The notes beneath the pieces were generated by a model. It had not been told where the DNA came from, searched no databases, and saw only the letters and a program-made list of their open reading frames with translations. From assembly GCA_013812985.1 (NCBI GenBank), contig JACCSN010000381.1, positions 1-11,164 of the forward strand: DNA of 11,164 bases, read 5' to 3'. The stretch comes from Hyphomicrobiales bacterium. Lineage in GTDB: Bacteria; Pseudomonadota; Alphaproteobacteria; Rhizobiales; Afifellaceae. Of the stretch, positions 1 to 10,109 are shown piece by piece. Position 1 is the stretch's first letter, and the number at the start of each line of letters is the position of its first letter. Made by a program: the position numbers and the translations under genes.

Positions 1-248
1 CATCTCGTGCCCTTATCCGGAGTTGCGACCTAGTTTAGGCCTCAATCGCGCCCTTTGCTCATTTCATTATCGGCGTTGAAGGCTCCTCCCGCCAAACCAT
101 CCGGCGCCTCCCCAGCACGTCGGTGATGAACATCAGACCTTCCCCGCATCAGGATAACCCTTCAGAATCGATCACAACCCCCTGCGCAACTCATCCCTAC
201 TCACACGCAATTCCCCTACCCTTACGGGGATGGGAACTGCGCCGTGTC
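1..248. other. Non-coding tail downstream of the M16 pair
   Basis: No convincing gene is visible here on either strand. The plus-strand reading frame that begins at 123 runs on as the antisense of the M16 gene and lacks recognisable protein character. The stretch holds one imperfect hairpin near its right end, listed separately. The gene to the left of the window edge cannot be seen. Confidence 0.5.
211..236 (-). terminator. Terminator-like hairpin after the M16 operon
   Basis: Two 11-nt arms (211-221 and 226-236) pair around a TTAC loop with two mismatches (A-G and C-T). The hairpin lies 13 nt beyond the TAA stop of the second M16 gene, the right place to end that operon. On the minus strand it is followed by only a short TT, with no real T-tract. 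It is therefore a weak intrinsic terminator candidate or simply an mRNA 3'-end stabiliser. Confidence 0.35.
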
Positions 249-1568
249 TTACGACTCGCCCGGCCCGACCGTCACGACGGAGACGGAGCCGCCATAGATC
301 CGCTGCGCCACGCGCCGGACGTCCTCGATCGTCACGGCGCGGATGAGGTCGTTCCGCCGGTCGATATAGTCGATGCCGAGGTTGTCGACCTGGAACTGCA
401 GGAGGTTGCGGGCGATCTTCTGCGACGAGTCGAAGCGCAGGGCAAAGTTGCCGACGAGGTAGTCCTTGGTCGCGGCGAGCTCCGCAACCGTCGGCCCTTC
501 CGACGCGAAACGCGCCATCTCGTCCAGCATGATCTGCAGCGCGGTCTGCGCATTCGCGGCATCCACGGATGTCGCGGCCAGCGATGCGCCGGCATGGTCG
601 TAGGGCAGGAGCCCCGTGCCCACCGAATAGGCCAGGCCGCGCTGTTCGCGCACCGCCACATAGAGTCGGGAAGAGAACGTGCCGCCGCCGAGGATCTGGT
701 CGGCGACATAGGCCGCGATGAAGTCCGGATCGTCGCGCTTCAGGCCGGGGCCGCCGATGCGGATGGCGGTCTGCGGGACGCTGAGCGCCGCATGCCGTGT
801 CTCCCCCAGCGCCGGCGCGATCTCGGCCACCGGCGCGAGCTCCGCTCTTTCCGGCAAGCCGCCGAAGACGCGGTCGAGCGCCGCGCCGGCGGCGTTCCGG
901 TCGATCGCGCCGACGATCACAACATGAAGGTTGTCGCGCGCGATGATCCGGCGGTGAAAGGCCCGAAGATCATCGGGCGAAATCGTCGCGACGCTCGCGG
1001 TCGTGCCTTCGCTCGGGCGGCCGTAGGGGTGGCCGGGGAAGAGCGTCTCCGCCCAGACCCGGCCGGCGATCTCGCCCGGATTGGTCTCCGCTTGCCTGAG
1101 ATTGGCCATGACCTGGCCGCGGATGCGATCGACCGGCTCAGCGTCGAACCGGGGTTCGGAGACAGCAAGGCGAAAGAGCTCGAAGGCCTCTTCGGTGTTC
1201 TGCTGCAAGGTCCTGAGATTGCCGTAGAAGGCGTCCGAGCCGGCATCGAAGGAAAGGTTGATGCTGAGGTCTTCAAGCTTGGCTTGAAAGGCGCGGGAAT
1301 CGAGCGGGCCGGCGCCTTCGTCGAGCAGGCCGGACATCAGGTTCGCCATGCCGGATTTGTCGGCGGGATCCTGCGCCGCGCCGCCGCGGAAGGCGACGTT
1401 CATGGTGACGACCGGGACGGTGTAGTCCTCCACCAGCCAGGCCTTCAGGCCCTTGGGGCTGGTGATCTCCTGGACGGAAGCCGCCCGGGCAGGGGCGCCG
1501 ACGAGGGCGATGGTCATGGCGGCTCCGAACAGGATGGCGGGAATGCGCAGGAACAGGCGGCTGGCCAT
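249..1568 (-). CDS. M16 family protein, non-zinc (R/Y) partner subunit
   Basis: Exported 439-aa M16B-type peptidase homologue. The start chosen is the ATG at 1568, which gives a clean signal peptide (hydrophobic core about residues 8-26, cleavage near APARA-A at about 29-30). A longer in-frame start at 1688 would remove the signal peptide and lie inside the upstream gene. Where active members have HxxEH this protein has N76-L-M-S-G80, so both zinc histidines and the catalytic Glu are lost. It keeps the second-half motif with R310 and Y314 (REQRGLAYSVG), which binds substrate in the partner's active site. Established knowledge: in two-subunit M16B proteases one chain supplies zinc and the other supplies R/Y. 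The start codon overlaps the upstream stop by one base (TGATG), and GAGGGG at 1577-1582 can serve as its RBS. Inference: periplasmic, obligate partner of the product of 1568-2953, co-translated with it. The natural substrate is unknown. Confidence 0.93.
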   Translation of the reverse strand: MASRLFLRIPAILFGAAMTIALVGAPARAASVQEITSPKGLKAWLVEDYTVPVVTMNVAFRGGAAQDPADKSGMANLMSGLLDEGAGPLDSRAFQAKLEDLSINLSFDAGSDAFYGNLRTLQQNTEEAFELFRLAVSEPRFDAEPVDRIRGQVMANLRQAETNPGEIAGRVWAETLFPGHPYGRPSEGTTASVATISPDDLRAFHRRIIARDNLHVVIVGAIDRNAAGAALDRVFGGLPERAELAPVAEIAPALGETRHAALSVPQTAIRIGGPGLKRDDPDFIAAYVADQILGGGTFSSRLYVAVREQRGLAYSVGTGLLPYDHAGASLAATSVDAANAQTALQIMLDEMARFASEGPTVAELAATKDYLVGNFALRFDSSQKIARNLLQFQVDNLGIDYIDRRNDLIRAVTIEDVRRVAQRIYGGSVSVVTVGPGES

Positions 1569-2953
1569 CAGCTCCGCCCCTCTTCGAGAGGCAGCAGATA
1601 GCCGGTGGCCGAGGCCTCGGACTGAAGGTAGCGCTCCGCGACCGCCTGTACCTGTTCGGCGGTGACCGCCTGGATGCGAGCCGGCCAATTCTGCACGTGA
1701 TCCAGTGTGCGGCCGACGGTCAGCGCCTGGCCGACGATGTTGGCCAGCATGGTCTGGTTGTCGAGCGAGTAGATCGCTTGCGCCACAGCCGAGCGCTTGG
1801 CGCGCGCCAGCTCCTCCTCGGTGATCCCGTTCTCCTGAAGCTCGGCGATCACCGCCTCCATGCGCGCTTCCAGATCGCGCAACTCGGTTCCCGGCTTCGG
1901 CAGCCCGTAGATGATGAAGCGCATGTCGTCGAGGCCGCCTGACTGGTAGCTTGCGCCGGCATAGGTGGCTGCCCCGTCGCCGCGCACAAGAATATCGTAG
2001 AAGCGGCTGGTGGCCCCGCCGCCGAGGATCTCGGCGAGCAGCGAGAGCGCCTCCGCCTCGCCAGCCTGCCCGGTCACCACGGAGGGGACGATATAGGCGC
2101 GCTGCAGCTGCGGCTCGCGCACCTTCTCGTCCTTCACCGTCACCGTACGCGGGCCGATCGCCGGCGGCTCACCGGGACGCGGGACGCGCACGGCTTCAGG
2201 CCGGGCGGGGATCTTGCCGTAGGTCTCCTCGGCGAGCCGGCGAACCTCCTCCGGGACCACGTCCCCGGAGACGACGAGGACGGCGTTGTTGGGGGTATAA
2301 TAGCGCTTGTAGAAGTCGAGCGCCGTGTAGCGGTCGAGCGCCCGGATCTCGTGGTTCCAGCCGATGATCGGCCGCCCGTACGGATGGTTCAGGTAAAGGA
2401 TCCTGACGAGCGCCTCGTTCAGCATGGCGTCGGGGTTCTTCTCCACCCGGTCGCGCCGTTCGTTCAGGACGACGTCGCGCTCCGTCGCGACCATCTCGTC
2501 GCCGAGCACGAGATTGGTCATCCGGTCGGCTTCGAAGACCATCATCTCACCGAGGTTCTCCTTCGCGACCCGCTGGAAGTAAGCGGTGAAGTCGGACGAG
2601 GTGAAAGCGTTCTCGTCGCCGCCGATCGCCGCCACGCGCTGGCGGAATTCCTCGCCCGGATGCGCTTCCGTGCCTTTGAACATGAGATGCTCGAGGAAAT
2701 GCGCGATGCCGGACTGGCCGCCCGTCTCATCGGCCGCGCCGACGCGATACCAGACCATATGGGTGACGACCGGCGCCCGGTGGTCCGGGATCACCGCGAC
2801 CTGCATGCCGTTCTTCAGCGTGAATTCCACCGCGTTCGGCGCCATCAGCGGGATGGGCTTGGCCGATGGGCTTGGCAGGGGCGTCTCGGCATAGGCGGGA
2901 AGCGCGGACATCAGGACTCCCAGGAAAACAGCAAGGGGCGCGAATCTCTTCAT
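1568..2953 (-). CDS. M16 family zinc metallopeptidase, catalytic subunit
   Basis: Exported 461-aa pitrilysin-family peptidase. A signal peptide covers residues 1-22 (KRF then a hydrophobic run ending in AYA). The inverted zinc motif HFLEH is at 85-89, with H85 and H89 as ligands and E88 as general base. The third ligand is E165 in VVLNERRD, 76 residues after H89, the spacing expected for the family. The C-terminal half has the M16_C fold signature, but the usual Arg of the R...Y motif is replaced (sequence around VRGDGAATY); the neighbouring subunit keeps it. The start at 2953 is preferred over in-frame starts back to 3274 because it begins the signal peptide and has GGAGGG 9 nt upstream (2963-2968). 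First gene of a two-gene operon, coupled to the next by a TGATG overlap. It probably degrades peptides or misfolded fragments in the periplasm. Homologues are often labelled PqqL-like or processing-peptidase-like, but I see no PQQ genes here. Confidence 0.95.
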   Translation of the reverse strand: MKRFAPLAVFLGVLMSALPAYAETPLPSPSAKPIPLMAPNAVEFTLKNGMQVAVIPDHRAPVVTHMVWYRVGAADETGGQSGIAHFLEHLMFKGTEAHPGEEFRQRVAAIGGDENAFTSSDFTAYFQRVAKENLGEMMVFEADRMTNLVLGDEMVATERDVVLNERRDRVEKNPDAMLNEALVRILYLNHPYGRPIIGWNHEIRALDRYTALDFYKRYYTPNNAVLVVSGDVVPEEVRRLAEETYGKIPARPEAVRVPRPGEPPAIGPRTVTVKDEKVREPQLQRAYIVPSVVTGQAGEAEALSLLAEILGGGATSRFYDILVRGDGAATYAGASYQSGGLDDMRFIIYGLPKPGTELRDLEARMEAVIAELQENGITEEELARAKRSAVAQAIYSLDNQTMLANIVGQALTVGRTLDHVQNWPARIQAVTAEQVQAVAERYLQSEASATGYLLPLEEGRS

Positions 2954-2987
2954 AGGGCAAAGCCCTCCGGACGAGGCAATGTTCCGC

Positions 2988-2993
2988 AATATA
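2988..2993 (-). promoter_or_regulatory. Possible -10 box for the M16 operon
   Basis: On the minus strand the sequence TATATT lies 35 nt before the M16 start codon, which would leave a short leader. No good -35 hexamer is seen at 16-18 nt spacing (ctactg is the best). The box stands out in a GC-rich intergenic region, but it is a weak call from sequence alone. Confidence 0.3.
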
Positions 2994-3058
2994 GGCGCGG
3001 CGCGACGGGACAGTAGTGAACTTTCGGTCATCTTGCCGTCACAGCCGTGCCCCGTTCG

Positions 3059-3087
3059 TTGACGCGCAACGCCGGCAACGCTACGCC
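3059..3087 (+). promoter_or_regulatory. Possible promoter of the HAD-ribF operon
   Basis: TTGACG at 3059-3064 is a good housekeeping -35 box. With a 17-nt spacer it faces TACGCC at 3082-3087, a poor -10. Transcription would start about 20 nt before the ATG at 3114. The 160-bp gap between the divergent M16 and HAD genes must hold promoters for both. This is the best plus-strand candidate I see. Confidence 0.3.
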
Positions 3088-3113
3088 CCCGGCCCGGCAG
3101 GATCGGAGACGCG

Positions 3114-3980
3114 ATGCGGCGCATATGGGGGTTGAGCGAGCTGGCGGCATCCTTTGACGCGGTCCTTTGCGATGTCTGGGGCGTGCTCCACAACGGGCTC
3201 GCGGCGTTTCCGGGCGCCGTCGAGGCGCTCCAGCGGTTCCGGAGCGGCGGCGGGCGGGTCGTGCTCGTCACCAATGCGCCGCGGCCGGCCGCGCCGATCC
3301 GCGCCCAGCTCCGCTCCCTGGGCGTGCCCGACGATGCCTATGACGCGCTTGTCACGTCGGGCGACGTAACCCGCGCCGTGATCGCCGAGCGTCCTGGCGC
3401 GAAGCTGCTGCATATCGGCGCGGACCGCGACCTGCCGTTCTACGAAGGCCTCGACGTGACGCTCGTGCCGGAGGCGGACGCCGAGCTGGTCAGCTGCACG
3501 GGGCTCTTCGATGACGAGGCGGAGACGCCGGGGGACTACCGGGCGCTCCTGGAACGCCTCGCCGCCCGTCGCCTCACCATGGTCTGCGCCAATCCCGATC
3601 TCGTGGTGGAGCGCGGCGACCGCCTGCTCTATTGCGCCGGCGCGCTGGCGCGGCTCTACGAGGAGCTCGGCGGGGAGGCGGTCCTGGTCGGCAAGCCGCA
3701 TGCGCCGATCTACCGGGCGGCGCGGCGGCTTGTCGCGGAACTCGGCGGCGCGACGATTCTCGCCATCGGCGACGGGCTGCCGACCGATATCCGCGGCGCC
3801 TGCGACAATGGCCTCGACGTGCTGTTCGTCACCGGGGGAATCCATTCCGCCGACTTTGGGCCGACCGATGACCCTGACGGCGCTCGGGTCGAAGCGCGGC
3901 TCTCCGCGGAGCGCTTGAGCGCCGTGGCGTTCCTGCCGACGCTGGTCTGGGACAAGCCGCCGCCCAGACGCCCGGCATGA
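3114..3980 (+). CDS. HAD superfamily IIA hydrolase-like protein (TIGR01459 type)
   Basis: 288-aa NagD/HAD-IIA protein. Motif I is D20-V-W-G-V in CDVWGVLHNG, with D20 as nucleophile. Motif II is T53-N in LVTNAPRP, motif III is K194 in VGKPHAPIY, and motif IV is GDGLPTD with D220 and D225. A cap of the IIA type would lie between motifs II and III (about 80-190). The second Asp of the usual DxD is Trp22. From memory this DVWGV form is typical of the alphaproteobacterial TIGR01459 family rather than a defect, though it raises doubt about ordinary phosphatase chemistry. The RBS GGAG at 3105-3108 sits 5 nt before the ATG. Its stop overlaps the ribF start (ATGA), so the two are translated together. 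Inference: a sugar- or nucleotide-phosphate phosphatase, possibly acting on flavin intermediates given the neighbour. The substrate is not known from sequence. Confidence 0.9.
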   Translation: MRRIWGLSELAASFDAVLCDVWGVLHNGLAAFPGAVEALQRFRSGGGRVVLVTNAPRPAAPIRAQLRSLGVPDDAYDALVTSGDVTRAVIAERPGAKLLHIGADRDLPFYEGLDVTLVPEADAELVSCTGLFDDEAETPGDYRALLERLAARRLTMVCANPDLVVERGDRLLYCAGALARLYEELGGEAVLVGKPHAPIYRAARRLVAELGGATILAIGDGLPTDIRGACDNGLDVLFVTGGIHSADFGPTDDPDGARVEARLSAERLSAVAFLPTLVWDKPPPRRPA

Positions 3981-4975
3981 CGCACCCGAAAGCCGCCCGC
4001 CTGGCGACCCTGGACGATTTCCCGCCCGCCTGGCGTGGCGCGGTGGTGGCGATCGGCAATTTCGACGGCGTGCATCGCGGGCATCAGGCGGTGCTCCTGG
4101 CGGCGCGACTGGAGGCCGAGCATCGCCGCGCCGCGTGCCTGATGCTCACCCTGGAGCCGCATCCGCGCGCCTTCTTCTCGGGGCGGCCCGTCTTTCGCCT
4201 CACCCCCGCACCGCTGAAAGCGGCGGCCGCCGCTGCGCTGGGGCTGGATGGCGCGCTCGTGCTCGCCTTTGATCAGGCGCGGGCCGAGCAAAGCGCGGAG
4301 GATTTCGTGCGCGAGCTTCTGGTGGAGAAGCTCGCCATCAGCTCGGCCGTGACCGGCTACGACTTCCACTTCGGCCAGGGCCGCCGCGGCACGCCGGATT
4401 TCCTGGCGCGCCAAGGCGAGCTGCACGGCTTCTCGGTCACGGTCGTGGACGCCTTCCGCAAAGGCGAGGAGGCCGTGTCCTCCACCGCGATCCGGCGGGC
4501 GCTGGCCGGTAGCGACATCGCCGCCGCCAACGCGCTTCTAGGCTGGCGCTGGTCGGTCGAAAGCCGGGTCATCCACGGCGAGGCGCGCGGCCGCGAGCTC
4601 GGCTATCCGACCGCCAATATGGCGCTCGATCCGGCGACCGAGCTGAAGCACGGCGTCTACGCCGTCCGCTTTCGGCGCGCCGACGGCAGCGTACTTGACG
4701 GGGTCGCAAGCTTCGGCCGCCGCCCGACCTTCGACAATGGCGGCCCACTGCTGGAGACGTTTCTCTTCGACTTCTCCGGCGACCTTTACGGCGGGACGGC
4801 GCTGGTTTCGTTCTACGGCTTCATCCGGCCGGAGGAACGGTTCGACAGCGTTGCCCCGCTGGTGGCCCGGATGGACGAGGATTCGCTGGAGGCAAGGGCG
4901 ATGCTGGAGCGGACGCCGCCGGGAGAGCTGGATGCCGCGATTGGCGAGGCTTGGGCGGGGCTCCTCGGCACCTAG
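3977..4975 (+). CDS. ribF: Bifunctional riboflavin kinase / FAD synthetase RibF
   Basis: 332-aa cytoplasmic enzyme that phosphorylates riboflavin to FMN and adenylylates FMN to FAD. N-terminal nucleotidyltransferase domain (about 15-185): nucleotide-binding GNFDGVHRGH at 27-36, EPHPRAFF at 60-67, and the SSTAIRR motif at 168-174. C-terminal riboflavin kinase domain (about 190-330): GRELGYPTAN at 205-214 binds ATP/Mg, the GVYAVRF strand is at 226-232, FGRRPTF is at 246-252, and E260 in LLETFLFDF is the likely catalytic base. The length is normal for the family. The ATG at 3977 shares ATGA with the stop of the HAD gene, showing translational coupling. In related genomes, from memory, ileS tends to follow closely; here about 2 kb of accessory DNA intervenes. 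Confidence 0.97.
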   Translation: MTHPKAARLATLDDFPPAWRGAVVAIGNFDGVHRGHQAVLLAARLEAEHRRAACLMLTLEPHPRAFFSGRPVFRLTPAPLKAAAAAALGLDGALVLAFDQARAEQSAEDFVRELLVEKLAISSAVTGYDFHFGQGRRGTPDFLARQGELHGFSVTVVDAFRKGEEAVSSTAIRRALAGSDIAAANALLGWRWSVESRVIHGEARGRELGYPTANMALDPATELKHGVYAVRFRRADGSVLDGVASFGRRPTFDNGGPLLETFLFDFSGDLYGGTALVSFYGFIRPEERFDSVAPLVARMDEDSLEARAMLERTPPGELDAAIGEAWAGLLGT

Positions 4976-5063
4976 CGGATGAAGGCGGCCTCGATGACTT
5001 CGACGATGGAGCAGCGGTGATCAGAAAACTCTTCGTCTATGCGCGAGCCGAGGTAAAAACGAC

Positions 5064-5279
5064 ATGGCCCGCTGGCTGACGAGCAGCCGCCGCGTGATCT
5101 CGCGGCTCAAAGAAGACGGGTGGATGCTCGATCGCGTGCAGGGCTCGCATCATCATTTCAAGAAGGTTGGAATTCCCTTTATCGTGACGGTTCCCCATCC
5201 CAAGAAGGACTTGCCGCTCGGGCTCGTGAAGTCGATCTATGATAAGGCTGGCTGGCCCCGCCCAGGAGGAACGCGTTGA
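5064..5279 (+). CDS. hicA: HicA-type toxin (mRNA interferase)
   Basis: 71-aa HicA/YcfA-family toxin with a dsRBD-like fold that cleaves mRNA. Diagnostic motifs: RRVISRLKEDGW at 9-20, GSHHHF at 27-32 with H29 as the expected catalytic His, TVPHPKKDLPLG at 42-53, then the terminal helix VKSIYDKAGW. The start at 5064 gives about 6 more N-terminal residues (MARWLT) than most HicA proteins I know. An AGG at 5051-5053 is a distant, weak RBS, so the true start is not certain. The toxin gene comes first and its stop overlaps the antitoxin start, the usual hicAB order. It belongs to the accessory insert between ribF and ileS. Confidence 0.92.
   Translation: MARWLTSSRRVISRLKEDGWMLDRVQGSHHHFKKVGIPFIVTVPHPKKDLPLGLVKSIYDKAGWPRPGGTR
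5264..5269 (+). promoter_or_regulatory. Strong RBS that sets the TTG start of hicB
   Basis: A perfect AGGAGG lies 6 nt before the TTG at 5276. It supports the rare TTG start and the overlap with the hicA stop. It is much stronger than the hicA RBS, as expected if more antitoxin than toxin must be made from one transcript. Confidence 0.75.
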
Positions 5280-5572
5280 AGCCTTACATCGGCATCGTGC
5301 ACAAGGATTCAGAAAGCGCTTATGGCATCACTTTCCCAGATGCCCCAGGCTGCTTTTCGGCCGCCGACGAGATGGACGACCTGTTCGTGATGGCAGACGA
5401 GGCGATCACCGCCTGGATGGATGCCATGTTGGAGGATCGCCTTGTCATTCCTTTAACACGCGATCTATCGGAAATCAGAGCGGATCCAAAGTGGGTGGAA
5501 AGCTTGGCGACCAGCGTCTTCTTGATCGCTGTTCCGGTGCCGTCGCGAGGCGCCCAACAACAGGCGGCTTAA
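5276..5572 (+). CDS. hicB: HicB-type antitoxin, short at the C-terminus
   Basis: 98-aa HicB-family antitoxin. The N-terminal partial RNase H-like fold is clear: Y4..H9-K10-D11, SAYGITFPDAPGCFSAAD at 14-31, and the helix DLFVMADEAITAWMDAM. In this subgroup the motif LIAVPV (83-88) is normally followed, from memory, by a ribbon-helix-helix domain of about 40-50 residues that binds the operator. Here the protein stops 10 residues later (SRGAQQQAA region), and no frame of the next 150 nt encodes that domain. It should still be able to bind HicA but may not repress its own promoter. The TTG start overlaps the hicA stop (TTGA). It could be a natural short form; a family alignment would decide. Confidence 0.85.
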   Translation: MKPYIGIVHKDSESAYGITFPDAPGCFSAADEMDDLFVMADEAITAWMDAMLEDRLVIPLTRDLSEIRADPKWVESLATSVFLIAVPVPSRGAQQQAA

Positions 5573-5725
5573 CGCTGCTGTGAGCGGCCCGCGCGCTGCG
5601 GGAAGCAGCGGGACTCATGCCCACGAGGTGGGACCGGTAAACCCAGCTCGAAAGAAGATGGTCGGTTAAGGCACTCGGGCGCAAGCTGGCGTGACTACAC
5701 TATTCGGTTCTGAAGGAGCCCGCGA
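5573..5725 (+). other. Structured non-coding stretch between hicB and the restriction gene
   Basis: 153 nt without a coding frame. It holds two adjacent hairpins: 5594-5599 with 5605-5610 (6 bp, GGGAA loop) and 5620-5624 with 5628-5632 (5 bp, GAG loop). There is no T-tract, so a simple intrinsic terminator is unlikely. The rest leads into the AAGGAG ribosome site (5713-5718) of the next gene. It may be the scar of the rearrangement that removed the end of hicB, or a leader RNA. I do not recognise an RNA family. Confidence 0.4.
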
Positions 5726-6809
5726 ATGCAGCTACAGAGTCGCAGCTACTGGGCTTCTCGGATCGATACGGAGAACAAAAATTACTTCTGGTCAGAGCTG
5801 CAGGCCGGGTGCCTTCGCCAAGGCTGGGGTTATGAACAAAGCCAAGATCTCCGCATAGTAACCCAGACGCCTTGCCAGGACCGGTCACCGAAGCAGAATG
5901 AGACGTATCGCCAGCGCTTCATGGCTGGGGGCGAGGGCGGCTGGCAGAATGGGGATGTCATTCTTGTCCCGAACGTGCCGACCTGGGGAACTTTCGCCTT
6001 ATCGGAAGTTGTCGGACCTTATCGCTTCGAGATAGACCCGACGTACCGTGACTACGGCACATCCGTGAGGTCGGCCTATTGACTCCAGAGGGGGTGGCCA
6101 AGGCCAGTCATCTGGTCAACAAAGATATTCGCTTCATACTTCGCAATGCTGGTCGCACGTGGAGTATAAACCATCTGCGAGATGTCATTGAAACGTAATC
6201 GCGCACGCGAACGATCCAGATATTCGCCTACAGAGCGCAGAACTGCAGAGAATAGAGCGTACACTGAATAAAGCGATGTCAGCGGCGGTTAAAGCGCTGG
6301 AGAAGAATTTTCGGAAAGAGTTGAACAGAACGTTGCGAGCCGCAGAGTGGGAAAAAGTTCTTGCGACTGCTGCCAAGACGCACTTTCCAACCGCTGACGT
6401 GCGGCACACTGGTGGACCTAACGAGGCGGGCGCCGACATTGAAATCATTCTTCCCAACCCGTTCGGTGGGACGCCCTGGATAGTTGTCGTGCAGGTCAAG
6501 GACTATGAAGGGCAAGTTGGCGACCACGTCGTGGGTCAGCTTAGGGACGCCGTGAACACGAGGAAGGAGCGCGGACACGTGATCGGCGCTGTGCTCGCAT
6601 CTACTAATGCCCACCCCTCGCGTGAGCTGCATGAGGCGATCAGCGTTTTCGAGCAGGAGCTCGGGGTTCCAGTGACGGTCATGCATGGAGACGAATTCAT
6701 GAAGATGATCCTCCGCGGGGTGGTGCAGTATGGTGCTCTGATCGTCGACGGCAGCACCTGGGTCGGTCCAGCGGAGACGCAGTTGCCTGGAGATCAGCTG
6801 AGGCGCTGA
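5726..6809 (+). pseudogene. Frameshifted Mrr-like restriction endonuclease with PUA/EVE-like N-terminus
   Basis: One gene spread over three frames. Part 1 (5726 to about 6058, RBS AAGGAG 7 nt upstream) encodes an N-terminal domain with YWASRIDTENKNYFW, LRQGWGYEQSQDLR, GDVILVPN (76-83) and GTFALSEVVGPYRF (88-101), like PUA/EVE-type modified-base readers. Reading then continues in the next frame at 6058 with HIREVGLLTPEGV and WSINHLRDVIET, up to a stop at 6196. It continues in the third frame from about 6195 with VIAHANDPDIRLQ into the nuclease half ending at 6809. That half has a PD-(D/E)xK core of the Mrr kind: GAD with the acidic residue 54 codons after the ATG at 6276, then VVVQVKDY with Q73 and K75. 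Adding one C near 6058 (GGCCAC) and one G near 6195 (ACGGTA) would restore about 361 aa. Inference: a modification-dependent (type IV) restriction enzyme, now broken, or intact with two consensus errors. The ATG at 6276 could still give a 177-aa nuclease fragment. Confidence 0.8.
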
Positions 6810-7031
6810 ACGGATGCCAAAACAAAGGGTCGCCCAAACTGGCGCGAGGGTGCGTCGCCTGCGGCACTTTCCTCCGATCACCCACTCCGCTAGAATGACG
6901 CCTCCATGCGCGCCGCATCCCGAATAGTTCGAATTACCCACCCGGCCTCGTTCTGACGGGGCTGCGTTTGGCCGCGCGCTGTGGCCCGGCGCTCCGCATT
7001 CAGCCTGCTATTCGTGCCTGAAAGCCAAACC
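6810..7031 (+). other. Intergenic region before ileS
   Basis: 222 nt between the broken restriction gene and ileS, presumably holding the right edge of the accessory insert and the ileS promoter. A TAGAAT near 6890 could be a -10 box, but no matching -35 is visible. A bulged GC hairpin at 6841-6859 has no T-tract. I see no tRNA, attachment site or convincing target duplication. Confidence 0.3.

Positions 7032-10109
<3,078 letters not shown>

Noticed and set aside
1577..1591. CCTCTTCGAGAGG as another copy of the ileS repeat
   Set aside because: It is a short palindrome in coding DNA without the CCTCATCCTGAGG or CCTCGAAG arms.
123..1601. 492-codon plus-strand open frame opposite the second M16 gene
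   Set aside because: The minus strand encodes a clear M16 protein with a signal peptide. The plus-strand frame has only composition-driven openness.
2954..3274. Longer N-terminus for the catalytic M16 gene, starting at 3274
   Set aside because: The 107 extra residues overlap the divergent HAD gene and precede a clean signal peptide that should be N-terminal.
5579..5725. Group II intron remnant, suggested by the GTGAG start and hairpins
   Set aside because: No domain V pattern with its tetraloop and bulge, no reverse transcriptase fragment, and no recognisable exon-binding sites.
4976..6816. CGGATG at 4976-4981 and 6811-6816 as a target-site duplication of the insert
   Set aside because: Six bases matching over such a span is easily chance, and no inverted ends or transposase accompany it.
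6279..6941. 220-codon minus-strand open frame opposite the nuclease half
   Set aside because: The plus strand shows PD-(D/E)xK motifs and coherent sequence; the minus frame shows none.
6981..7031. GTG start of ileS at 6981
   Set aside because: It adds 17 residues not typical of IleS. The ATG at 7032 fits the family start better.
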